A stretch of 64,000 bases of DNA, from contig NZ_MSIF01000018.1 in the NCBI RefSeq assembly GCF_001921215.1, forward strand, positions 104,914 through 168,913, read 5' to 3'. The notes under the pieces were generated by a model. It saw nothing but the letters and a program-made list of their open reading frames with translations, searched no databases and was not told the origin of the DNA. Of this stretch, positions 40,311 through 47,726 are shown piece after piece; position 1 is the first letter of the stretch, and every line of letters begins with the position of its first letter. Source of the DNA: Actinophytocola xinjiangensis (GTDB lineage: Bacteria; Actinomycetota; Actinomycetes; Mycobacteriales; Pseudonocardiaceae). A program made the position numbers and the translations under genes.

Positions 40311-42197
40311 TCAGGTGGTGGTGGGTGCCTCTGATGGTTCGGGGCCGCCCAGGGCCTCGTACATTTCCAGGACCGACTCGTCGTAGGTGCGGCCGTAGAC
40401 GCGACCCAGGAAGACCTCGGCGACGAACTCGCGGGGGTTTTCCGTGGCGTAGCCGCTCACGGCGGTGGCGGTGCGGCCCCTGCCGGGGGCGAACTGGGTG
40501 AAGTTCAGGTCGTGGTAGCGGCCTCGGTTCAGTTGGTAGTGCAGGAAGTGACCCAGTTCGTGCACCATTGTTCCGGTTCCTTCGGGGGCAACCTGGGTGG
40601 ACAGGAAGTAGTCCGGATCGCCGGACTTGGTCAGTGGGTTGCCGACTCCTTCGGGGCTGGCGACCACGTTGTCGGTGGGGATGTACTCGGCGCGTTGAGC
40701 TTTGCGACCGCCCGCGTCGAGGATTCCGTCGGTCGTGATGGTCAGTCGCCGGCCGTACCTGGGGAGGTGCACGGTCAGGTTCGGCAGGGGGAAGCCGGCT
40801 TCCAGCACCTTGCGGATCGCGCCCTCCAGCATGGTCACCCGCTTCTCCTTGAGGGCGTCGGTGCGGTCCCAGTGGATGGTGACCCGGGTGTCCCCCACGT
40901 CTCGGACCACCGTCTCCTGGTTGTCGGGGAGCGCCGTGTCGGTACCGGACTCGCCGGCCCCGCTGGCCAGGTAGGACTCCACTTCCGGGAACTGGGTCCC
41001 GCCGGTGACCGGGTTCGGGTGCTCCTTCATGAGCTCACGGGTCCGCTCCTCGGTGACGCCCTGCGCGGTCACCTCACCCCGGCCGGCGATCGTGAGCTGG
41101 TCCTCCAGCCGTTCGCTCGCGAGCTGGTCCAGGATGGCGAGGGCCTGCTCGGTCAACCGGCCCTGGTCGTCGTGGTCGATGAGAGCCTCGTGCATCCGGT
41201 TGTTGTCCGGGTCGACCGTGACTCCCTGGGAGGGTCGTGCGGCGTAGCCCACCAGCCGTGGATCGAGGACCGAGTACTTCGCCTTCAGCTGCTCCTGCTC
41301 GGTCCGGCGACGCTGCCGGGCGTCGACCTCGGCGAGCGCGGCGCCTACCTTCGCCTCCAGTTCGTTGATGGCGTCGTCGCGTTTGCTTTTCTCGGTTTTC
41401 GTGGCGCGCCAAGCGGTGATGGCGGCCAGTACGGCGTTGAGCTCGTTCCGGTTGGCGTCCAGGTTGCCCTGCATGGCGTAGCCGCCACCCAGCCACGCCC
41501 GCACGGCCACGTCGATGGCCTTGAGCGCGCTGGAGCGGCGGACGGCCGACACCGCGGACGTGTCCATCCAGCCGGCGAGGTAGGCCTGGAGACCGTCCGC
41601 GGCCGACTGGGGCGGGTCGTCGGTGCGCTGCACCGTGTGCACGCCGTCGTGCGAGAGGCCCGGCGGTGGGGTGGTGGGCGATGGCGGCGCGCCGGACATC
41701 GCCTGGGTGGCAACGTGTTCGGCCTCGCGTTCGGCGTGGTCGGCGGGGTCGCTGATCCTGAGGCCGTCGGCGGTCTCGGTGCCGGGCACCGGGCCGACGC
41801 TCTGCTGGACCACGTGGGTCAGCTCGTGCGCCCAGGTGTGCTTGTCGGCACCGCCGTGACCGATCACGACGTGGTTGTCCGACGTGTACGCCCGCGCCCC
41901 GACCTCCGCCGCGGAGCGCCGCGCCGCCGGGTCGTCGTGCACCCGGACGCGGGAGAAGTCCGCACCCAGCCGGGCTTCCATCTCCTGGCGCAGGGCCGCG
42001 TCCATCGGACGTCCGGGCGAGCTCAGGACGTCGCGCACCGACGCGTTCCGCTCGGACTCGACCATCCTGGCCACCGCACGGTTGCCCACCGTCCGCTGTA
42101 GATCGAGCATGTCAGTCCGTTGTGGACTGTCGTGCTGATCCGCCCGCGCGGCAGGGGATCGCCGCTGGGACTCCTCCGGCAGGTCGCGTTCACGCAC
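40311..42197 (-). CDS. DUF4157 (eCIS core) protein with a second C-terminal zinc-protease domain
   Basis: A 628-residue protein. Residues ~60-145 are the DUF4157 domain found on cargo and processing proteins of extracellular contractile injection systems: 'LGADFSRVRVHDDPAARRSA' and the HExxH motif 'TWAHELTHVVQQSVGP' (124-128). A 'HTVQRTDDPP' VQR motif, typical of these proteins, follows near 190. The middle is helical. The C-terminal domain has its own zinc site 'GTMVHELGHFLHYQ' (His546, Glu547, His550) with a downstream Glu in 'NPREFVAEVFLG' (~590-594), a gluzincin pattern like lethal-factor/Pro-Pro-endopeptidase families. No signal peptide. Probably a protease effector carried by an injection system elsewhere in the genome; the target is unknown. 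GTG 42197 start has a weak upstream site. Confidence 0.82.
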   Translation of the reverse strand: MRERDLPEESQRRSPAARADQHDSPQRTDMLDLQRTVGNRAVARMVESERNASVRDVLSSPGRPMDAALRQEMEARLGADFSRVRVHDDPAARRSAAEVGARAYTSDNHVVIGHGGADKHTWAHELTHVVQQSVGPVPGTETADGLRISDPADHAEREAEHVATQAMSGAPPSPTTPPPGLSHDGVHTVQRTDDPPQSAADGLQAYLAGWMDTSAVSAVRRSSALKAIDVAVRAWLGGGYAMQGNLDANRNELNAVLAAITAWRATKTEKSKRDDAINELEAKVGAALAEVDARQRRRTEQEQLKAKYSVLDPRLVGYAARPSQGVTVDPDNNRMHEALIDHDDQGRLTEQALAILDQLASERLEDQLTIAGRGEVTAQGVTEERTRELMKEHPNPVTGGTQFPEVESYLASGAGESGTDTALPDNQETVVRDVGDTRVTIHWDRTDALKEKRVTMLEGAIRKVLEAGFPLPNLTVHLPRYGRRLTITTDGILDAGGRKAQRAEYIPTDNVVASPEGVGNPLTKSGDPDYFLSTQVAPEGTGTMVHELGHFLHYQLNRGRYHDLNFTQFAPGRGRTATAVSGYATENPREFVAEVFLGRVYGRTYDESVLEMYEALGGPEPSEAPTTT

Positions 42198-42278
42198 CTA
42201 CCACTGACTACCAGAACCGATCCCGGTGCGGGCAGTGCCACCGAGGCAGTGGCGTTCGCCCCTTCGGGCAACGACCGC

Positions 42279-42410
42279 CTACAACGCGAGCATCGCCGCG
42301 GCGACCTCGTCGACGGCCGAGTCGGGGATCGCGGTCGCGGCCTGGTCGAGCACGAGCAGCCGTGCACCACGGATCTCGTGCGCGAGTACCGCACCGTCGC
42401 GACCACATCG
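42279..42410 (-). pseudogene. C-terminal remnant of an alpha/beta hydrolase
   Basis: The minus strand reads 'DGAVLAHEIRGARLLVLD', then 'AIPDSAVDEVAAAMLAL' and a TAG stop. This is the familiar end of actinomycete alpha/beta hydrolases (AxAIPGARLLVLx...IPxxxxxEVAAAMLAL), but the catalytic His region is altered ('DQAATAIPD') and nothing upstream encodes the rest. Together with the surrounding 385 bases it marks decayed sequence between the DUF4157 gene and the IclR operon. Confidence 0.6.
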
Positions 42411-42450
42411 TCACCCTTCCGTCACGGCCCACGCCACCCGCGCTCGTCTC

Positions 42451-42579
42451 GACATTGTCGCCACGTGTTCGACATCATCATCAGATGTCTCTGTTCCGTC
42501 TCGGTCGTTGACCCCTGACGGGGGCGTATCTAAATTCCTGCCTGACGAGGTCGAACGGTGTGCGACATAACGGAGTGTC
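42451..42579 (+). promoter_or_regulatory. Three GACA/TGTC inverted repeats upstream of the IclR operon
   Basis: Three dyads share the half-site GACA: GACATTGTC (42451-42459), GACATC-7-GATGTC (42471-42489) just upstream of the -35 box, and GACA-8-TGTC (42564-42579) between the start of transcription and the iclR codon. IclR regulators bind short palindromes near their own promoters, so these are candidate operators for autoregulation. Confidence 0.45.
42508..42536 (+). promoter_or_regulatory. Sigma-70-type promoter of the rhamnoside/uronide operon
   Basis: TTGACC (-35, 42508-42513), a 17-base spacer and TAAATT (-10, 42531-42536) match the housekeeping consensus closely, rare for this GC content. 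Transcription should begin near 42543, giving a ~40-base leader before the GTG at 42583. Confidence 0.75.
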
Positions 42580-42582
42580 TGC

Positions 42583-43437
42583 GTGTCTGATCCAACTGAC
42601 GTGACGAGCACGACCAAAGATCAGATCACCGCGGTCGGGCCACGGAGTCAGATTCAGGCGCTTGACCGGTCGGTGGCCCTGCTCGACGCGGTCGCACGCT
42701 CGGGCCCGGGCGGCGCCGCCCTGCGCGAGCTCTGCCAGACCGTGGGCCTGCACCAGTCGACCGGCAGAACGATCCTCGCCGCCCTCGTGACGCACGGCCT
42801 GGTCGCCCAGGACGAACGGTCCCGCTACTACCGGCTCGGCGCCCGCGTCTTCACGCTCAACCAGATGTACCTCGCCCAGACCGACCTGACCGTCGTCTCC
42901 GCCCCGGTCATGCGCGCGCTGTGGGAACAGACCGCCGAAACGGTGCACCTCGCCGTCCTGCAGGGCGCCAGACGGGTGAACATCGCGGTGCTGGTCAGCC
43001 CGCAGTTGCTCAACATCAACCCCAGCGGCCGGGCGAACGACGCCTCCCTGGTGCCCCTGGAGAAGACCGCCGCCGGCAAGGTGCTGCTCGCCGCGCTGGA
43101 GCCCGACGAGCTGTCCGCGATGCGCCGCAACGCCGACTGGGAGTACTTCGCCGCGCATCCGCGGCCGCTGACCGAGACGTTGCAGGACGAACTCCGCGAG
43201 GTCCGGGCCGACGGCTACGCCACCAACGTCGAGGAAGGCGCCATCGGCGTGTGCGGGGTCTCCGCCCCGGTGTGGGACCAGTCCGGTCGGGCCGCCGCCG
43301 CGCTCGCCGTCGGCTACCCGGCCGCCCGGTACAGCCCCGACTACGCCGAGGCGATGCGCAAGGCGGTCTGCGACGCCGCGGCCGAACTCTCCGCGATCAT
43401 GGGTGGCCGCCCCGCCGGGTCCTGGGGAACGCCGTGA
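42583..43437 (+). CDS. IclR-family regulator of the rhamnoside/uronide operon
   Basis: A 284-residue IclR regulator: winged helix-turn-helix at ~22-85 ('QALDRSVALLDAVARSGPGG', 'GLHQSTGRTILAALVTHGLV') and the IclR effector-binding domain after it ('TAETVHLAVLQGARRVNIAV', 'LEKTAAGKVLLAALEPDELS', 'NVEEGAIGVCGVSAPVWDQS'). The conserved 'TAAGK' and 'EGxxGxxxxxAPV' motifs are intact. First gene of an eight-gene operon; its TGA overlaps the next GTG. Sugar-operon IclR proteins usually repress until a pathway intermediate binds; rhamnose or uronate derivatives are the likely effectors here. Confidence 0.92.
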   Translation: MSDPTDVTSTTKDQITAVGPRSQIQALDRSVALLDAVARSGPGGAALRELCQTVGLHQSTGRTILAALVTHGLVAQDERSRYYRLGARVFTLNQMYLAQTDLTVVSAPVMRALWEQTAETVHLAVLQGARRVNIAVLVSPQLLNINPSGRANDASLVPLEKTAAGKVLLAALEPDELSAMRRNADWEYFAAHPRPLTETLQDELREVRADGYATNVEEGAIGVCGVSAPVWDQSGRAAAALAVGYPAARYSPDYAEAMRKAVCDAAAELSAIMGGRPAGSWGTP

Positions 43438-44699
43438 CCAGGCACTACGACGTCGTGGTCGTCGGCGGCGGGCCCGCCGGGTGGCCGGCCGCCGTCCAGT
43501 CCGCACGGTTGGGCGCACGCACCCTGCTCGTGGAGAAGAACGGCGCGCTCGGCGGCACCACCACCGTCGCCGGGGTGGCGCTGCCAGGCCTCTACCACGC
43601 CTGGGGCAAGCAGGTCATCGGCGGGATCGGCTGGGACGCGGTGCGCGACAGCGCCGAGCGGGCCGGCATACCTCTGCCCGACTTCACCGCCTGGGACCAG
43701 CCGCACTACCGGCTCCAGGTGCCGGTCAACCCGGCGGTCCTGGCCGCGGTCATCGACGAGTTCGTCGCCTCCGCCGGCGTCGACCTGCTGCTGCACACCA
43801 TGTTCGCGACGGTCGTCCGTCAGCGGGACCGGTGGCGTGTCACGTTGTGCGCCAAGGAAGGCCTGGTCGAGGTCACCGCCGCGTGCCTGGTCGACTGCAC
43901 CGGCGACGCCGATGTCGTGGCGCGCGCGGGGTTCACCCGGCTGGTGAACGAGAAGCGGCAGCCAGGCACCCTGATGGTCCGATTCGGTGGGTACGACAAC
44001 GACGCGCTCGACCACCCGGCGCTGAGGTCGGCCTACGAGGCGGCCGTCGCCGACGGCTCCCTGCTCCCCGAGGACCTGGCCGGCGGCAGCGACCCGGTCG
44101 CCGCCTTCCTGCGCACGGGAGGGGAGAACCGGATCCACATCAACGGCGCCACCAGCGGCACGAGCGGCGAGCGGACCGCGGCCGAGGTGGCGGGCCGCCG
44201 GGCCATGATGCGGATCTTCCGGTTCTTCCGACAGCAGCCCGGGCTGCACGACCTGACCATCCAGCGATGGGCGGTCGAGTGCGGGATCCGCGAGTCGTAC
44301 ACGATCGACGGTCTCGCCAGGATCACCGCCGCCGACTACACCAGCGGTCGGGTCTGGCCGGACGCGCTCAGCTACAGCTTCTACCCGATCGACGTGCACG
44401 ACCCGGACGGGGACGGCATCGACATCCGGCCGCTGCGTCACGGCGTCGTTCCCACCATCCCGCGTGCCGCGATGATCCCTCGCGGCGCGACCAACCTGAT
44501 CGTCGCCGGCCGATCCGTCAGCGGTGACCAGGAAGCCAACTCCGCGTACCGGGTCCAGGCCTCCTGCATGGCGATGGGCCAGGCGGCCGGCGTCAACGCG
44601 GCGCTGGCCGCCCAGCACGACCGCGACCTTCTCGAGGTGGGCGTGGCCGAGATCAGGAGCACCCTGCGCGAGCAGGGCGCCATCGTTCCCGGCGACTGA
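43434..44699 (+). CDS. FAD-dependent oxidoreductase (FAD_oxidored / PF12831-like)
   Basis: A 421-residue flavoprotein. The N-terminal dinucleotide-binding motif is 'DVVVVGGGPAGWPAAVQSAR' with 'TLLVEKNGALGGTTTVAGVA'; a second FAD contact 'CLVDCTGDADVVARAG' is near residue 155; and the C-terminal 'NLIVAGRSVSGDQEANSAYR' closes the FAD site. This family occurs in many bacterial sugar and plant-polysaccharide operons but its reaction is not established; oxidation of a sugar or sugar acid is a guess. GTG start overlapping iclR (GTGA). Frames reading far upstream are shadows. Confidence 0.85.
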   Translation: MTRHYDVVVVGGGPAGWPAAVQSARLGARTLLVEKNGALGGTTTVAGVALPGLYHAWGKQVIGGIGWDAVRDSAERAGIPLPDFTAWDQPHYRLQVPVNPAVLAAVIDEFVASAGVDLLLHTMFATVVRQRDRWRVTLCAKEGLVEVTAACLVDCTGDADVVARAGFTRLVNEKRQPGTLMVRFGGYDNDALDHPALRSAYEAAVADGSLLPEDLAGGSDPVAAFLRTGGENRIHINGATSGTSGERTAAEVAGRRAMMRIFRFFRQQPGLHDLTIQRWAVECGIRESYTIDGLARITAADYTSGRVWPDALSYSFYPIDVHDPDGDGIDIRPLRHGVVPTIPRAAMIPRGATNLIVAGRSVSGDQEANSAYRVQASCMAMGQAAGVNAALAAQHDRDLLEVGVAEIRSTLREQGAIVPGD

Positions 44700-44743
44700 C
44701 CGCGCCTGCCAACACACCACGCATCACATTTCCAGGAGTAGCC

Positions 44744-46015
44744 ATGAGTCCTTCGACCAAACGGACGCTCGCGGTGGCCCTCGCCACCGTGCTGACCGCC
44801 GCCGGGTGTGGTTTCGTCAACTCCGACGACGAGGACGCCGGCGCGTCCGGCAAGGTCAGCGCGTTCGTCAGCACCGAGCAGCAACTCGGTCTCTCCTCGC
44901 TCCACCCGAAGTTCGAGCAGTCCGCCGGCGTGACCTTCGACCTGACGGCGGCGCCGACCGCGGACCTCAACGAGCAGTTGCGGGTGCAGCTGACCTCGGG
45001 CACGGCGGCCGACATCTTCCGCGTCTCGCCCGGTCTGAGCAGCCCGGTTGCGGTTGGCGTGCTCGGCGGTCAGGGGGAGCTGGCCGATCTGTCCACCGCG
45101 GACTGGACGAAGTCGATGTCGGCCGACATGCGCGGACTGGCCAGTGTGGACGACAAGGTGTACGGCTTCCCCGTCGGACAGAACGCGATCGTGATGGCCT
45201 ACAACAAGAAGGTGTTCGCCGAGGCCGGGGTCGAACCGCCGCGGACCTGGAGTGAGCTGCTCACCGCGTGCGACAGGCTCAGGGCCGCGGGCGTCGTGCC
45301 GATCTCCGCGGGGTTCACCGGCGGTGTCTACCTGCAGTTCTGGGTCTACGCGTTGGCGGCGTCGCTGGTGTACGGACCGGAGGCGGACCTGAACGACCGG
45401 ATGCTCGCCGGTGAGGTCGACTTCGCCGATCACGCGGCGTGGACCACGACCTTCGAGAAGTTCCTGGCGTTGCGCGAGTACATGACGCCACAGGCCAACG
45501 GCGTCTCCTCGGACCAGTCGACGGCCGACGTGGCCCAGGGAAGGGCGGCGATGCAGCTCATGGTGTCCTCCGGTCTGCCCGCGCTGTTCGACGGCTCCGA
45601 GGGCGGTGCCGCCGACTTCGGCGTCTTCGCGTTACCAGCCACCGACGACGCCACCGAGACCCGGCTGCCGGTCGCTCCGGACTTCCTCGCGGTGAACAAG
45701 AACACGAACAACCTCGACCAGGTCAACGAGTTCCTCGACTTCCTCGCCGAGCCGGCCAACGTGAAGTCCTATGTAGAGACACTGGGGATGTTGCCGGCCC
45801 TGGATGTCGTCGACGACGCCAAGCTGGACTCGCTCGAACCGGTCTTGTCCTACGTCAAGGACAAGCGCACCACGCCCTTCGCCAACTACCTGTGGCCCAA
45901 CGGAGACACCCAGCAGCGGCTGCTGCAGAGCGGGCAACAGCTGCTGGCCGACGAGATCGGCATCCCGGACCTGCTTGGCCAGTTGGACGCCGAGTTCGAC
46001 AAGGGGACTCCGTGA
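44744..46015 (+). CDS. ABC importer sugar-binding lipoprotein
   Basis: A 423-residue extracellular solute-binding protein of the carbohydrate (CUT1) type, anchored through a lipobox 'LTAAGC' with Cys near residue 22. 'VYGFPVGQNAIVMAYNKKVF' and 'TWSELLTACDRLRAAGVVPI' are typical of this family, as is the Trp-containing 'YLQFWVYALAASLVYGPEAD'. AGGAG lies 6 bases before the ATG. Its stop overlaps the first permease start (GTGA). Given the GH78 gene downstream it probably binds a rhamnosylated or uronic-acid oligosaccharide. Confidence 0.92.
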   Translation: MSPSTKRTLAVALATVLTAAGCGFVNSDDEDAGASGKVSAFVSTEQQLGLSSLHPKFEQSAGVTFDLTAAPTADLNEQLRVQLTSGTAADIFRVSPGLSSPVAVGVLGGQGELADLSTADWTKSMSADMRGLASVDDKVYGFPVGQNAIVMAYNKKVFAEAGVEPPRTWSELLTACDRLRAAGVVPISAGFTGGVYLQFWVYALAASLVYGPEADLNDRMLAGEVDFADHAAWTTTFEKFLALREYMTPQANGVSSDQSTADVAQGRAAMQLMVSSGLPALFDGSEGGAADFGVFALPATDDATETRLPVAPDFLAVNKNTNNLDQVNEFLDFLAEPANVKSYVETLGMLPALDVVDDAKLDSLEPVLSYVKDKRTTPFANYLWPNGDTQQRLLQSGQQLLADEIGIPDLLGQLDAEFDKGTP

Positions 46016-46893
46016 CCCTGGGACGGTCCCGGCAACGGTTTCCGTACTGGTTTCTCGTACCCGCCCTGGTGGTGTACGGCGTGGTGGTCATCTATCCGAC
46101 CATCGCCGGCGGGGTGTACGCGTTCACCGACTGGACGGGTTCCCGGGACGGCGCGAACGTGACGGGTCTGGCGAACTTCGGTGCCATTCTGGAGGACCCG
46201 GACGCGATGGCGGCGCTGCGCAACACCGTCGTCCTCGCGGTGGCGGTGACGATCGTGCAGACCGTGCTCGGACTGGGTCTGGCCATCACGCTGCACACCC
46301 GCCTCGCGACCCGTAACGTGTTGCGCACGCTGTTCTTCCTGCCCGCCGTGCTGCCACCGGTGATCATCGGGTTCCTCTGGCAGTACCTGCTCACCCCCAG
46401 CGGGCCGGTCAACGAGGTGCTCGGGAACCTCGGCCTTGGCGGACTGGCGCAGAACTGGCTCGGCGACTCCTCCGTCGCGTTGTGGAGCGTGGTCGGGGTG
46501 ATCGTCTGGCAGAACGTCGGCCTGACGATGATCATCTACCTGGCCGGGCTCGAGGGGATCCCCGTCGAGCTCAACGAGGCGGCGGCCATCGACGGGGCCG
46601 GCTGGTGGCGGCGGTTGCGTGGCGTCACGCTTCCCCTGCTGATGCCGGCCACCACGATCGTGGTCTCGCTGACCCTGATCTCCAGCCTCAAGGTCTTCGA
46701 CCAGGTCTTCGTGATGACCGGAGGCGGTCCTGGCTACGCCACGGAAACCCTCTCCCTGACCATGTACAAGGAGGCGTTCGTCTCCGGACAGTTCGGTTAC
46801 AGCGCTGCGGTCGCCCTGGTGCTGACCATGCTGGTCGCGGCGTTCGCCCTGGTCCAGCTCGGCGCCACGCGCCGCTTCGAGGTGCGGACATGA
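46012..46893 (+). CDS. ABC sugar importer permease (MalF-like)
   Basis: A 293-residue membrane protein with six helices. The cytoplasmic EAA loop reads 'ELNEAAAIDGAGWWRRLRGV', which docks with the ATPase. 'YWFLVPALVVYGVVVIYPTI' is the first helix, typical of MalF/UgpA-type CUT1 permeases. Starts at GTG 46012 overlapping the binding-protein stop, and ends overlapping the next permease (ATGA). No ATPase gene lies in the operon; a shared MsiK-type ATPase is the usual solution in actinomycetes. Confidence 0.93.
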   Translation: MTLGRSRQRFPYWFLVPALVVYGVVVIYPTIAGGVYAFTDWTGSRDGANVTGLANFGAILEDPDAMAALRNTVVLAVAVTIVQTVLGLGLAITLHTRLATRNVLRTLFFLPAVLPPVIIGFLWQYLLTPSGPVNEVLGNLGLGGLAQNWLGDSSVALWSVVGVIVWQNVGLTMIIYLAGLEGIPVELNEAAAIDGAGWWRRLRGVTLPLLMPATTIVVSLTLISSLKVFDQVFVMTGGGPGYATETLSLTMYKEAFVSGQFGYSAAVALVLTMLVAAFALVQLGATRRFEVRT

Positions 46894-47723
46894 GGGCCAG
46901 CAAACCCCGGCTGCTCCGGCTCGGCGCGGGCGAGCTCGTGATGGTCCTCGTCGCGCTCGCCTTCGCCTTTCCCGCCTACGTGTTCCTCAACGTCTCGTTG
47001 AAGGACCCCCAGGAGGCCTCGGCCTCACCGCTCGCGCTGCCGAGTTCGGTCAGCCTGGACAACTATGTCGAGGCGTGGCGGCGGGCCGAGCTCGGCGGCG
47101 CGATGATGAGCAGCGTCGTCGTGGCGGTGATCAGCGTCGCCCTGCTGGTCCTGCTCGGTTCGTTCGCCGCGTACGTGCTCGCCCGCCGGGCCACCCGGCT
47201 CAGTTTCGGCCTGTTCGTGCTGTTCCTGCTGGGCTTGATGATCCCCACCCAGCTGGGCATGGTCCCGCTCTACCAGCTCATGCACGACGCCGGCATGTTG
47301 CGGACCTGGACCTCGCTGATCATCGCGCAGGTCGGCCAGCAGCTGCCGCTCACCGTCTTCCTCTACGCCGGCCTCACCCGTGCGCTGCCACGTGAGTACG
47401 AGGAGGCGGCCTATGTGGACGGCGCGGGACCGCTGACGGCGTTCCGGCGCGTGGTGTTCCCGATGCTCCGGCCGATCACCGGCACGGTGATCGTCCTGTC
47501 CGGAATCAACATCTGGAACGAGTTCCTGTTGCCGTTGCTCTACACCGGAGGGAGTGCGCAGCAGACGCTGCCGGCGGCCGTCTACTCGTTCCGTGGCGAG
47601 TACACCACCGAGTGGGGCCTGCTCTTCGCCGGCATGATGATCTCCATCCTCCCCGTTCTCGTCGGGTACTTCCTGCTGCAGAAGCGAATGATGCGTGGTT
47701 TCGCCAGCGGACTGAAGGGATAG
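46890..47723 (+). CDS. ABC sugar importer permease (MalG-like)
   Basis: A 277-residue six-helix permease of the MalG/UgpE type. The EAA motif is 'EYEEAAYVDGAGPLTAFRRV' and the C-terminal 'QKRMMRGFASGLKG' is the family's usual ending. Paired with the MalF-like permease through a four-base overlap. The rhamnosidase gene follows 3 bases after the stop. Confidence 0.94.
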   Translation: MRASKPRLLRLGAGELVMVLVALAFAFPAYVFLNVSLKDPQEASASPLALPSSVSLDNYVEAWRRAELGGAMMSSVVVAVISVALLVLLGSFAAYVLARRATRLSFGLFVLFLLGLMIPTQLGMVPLYQLMHDAGMLRTWTSLIIAQVGQQLPLTVFLYAGLTRALPREYEEAAYVDGAGPLTAFRRVVFPMLRPITGTVIVLSGINIWNEFLLPLLYTGGSAQQTLPAAVYSFRGEYTTEWGLLFAGMMISILPVLVGYFLLQKRMMRGFASGLKG

Positions 47724-47726
47724 CCG

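Noticed and set aside
37879..40386. Long plus-strand open frame opposite the NACHT gene
   Set aside because: Translation is Pro/Gly/Gln/His-rich without motifs, while the minus strand gives an unmistakable XRE-NACHT protein.
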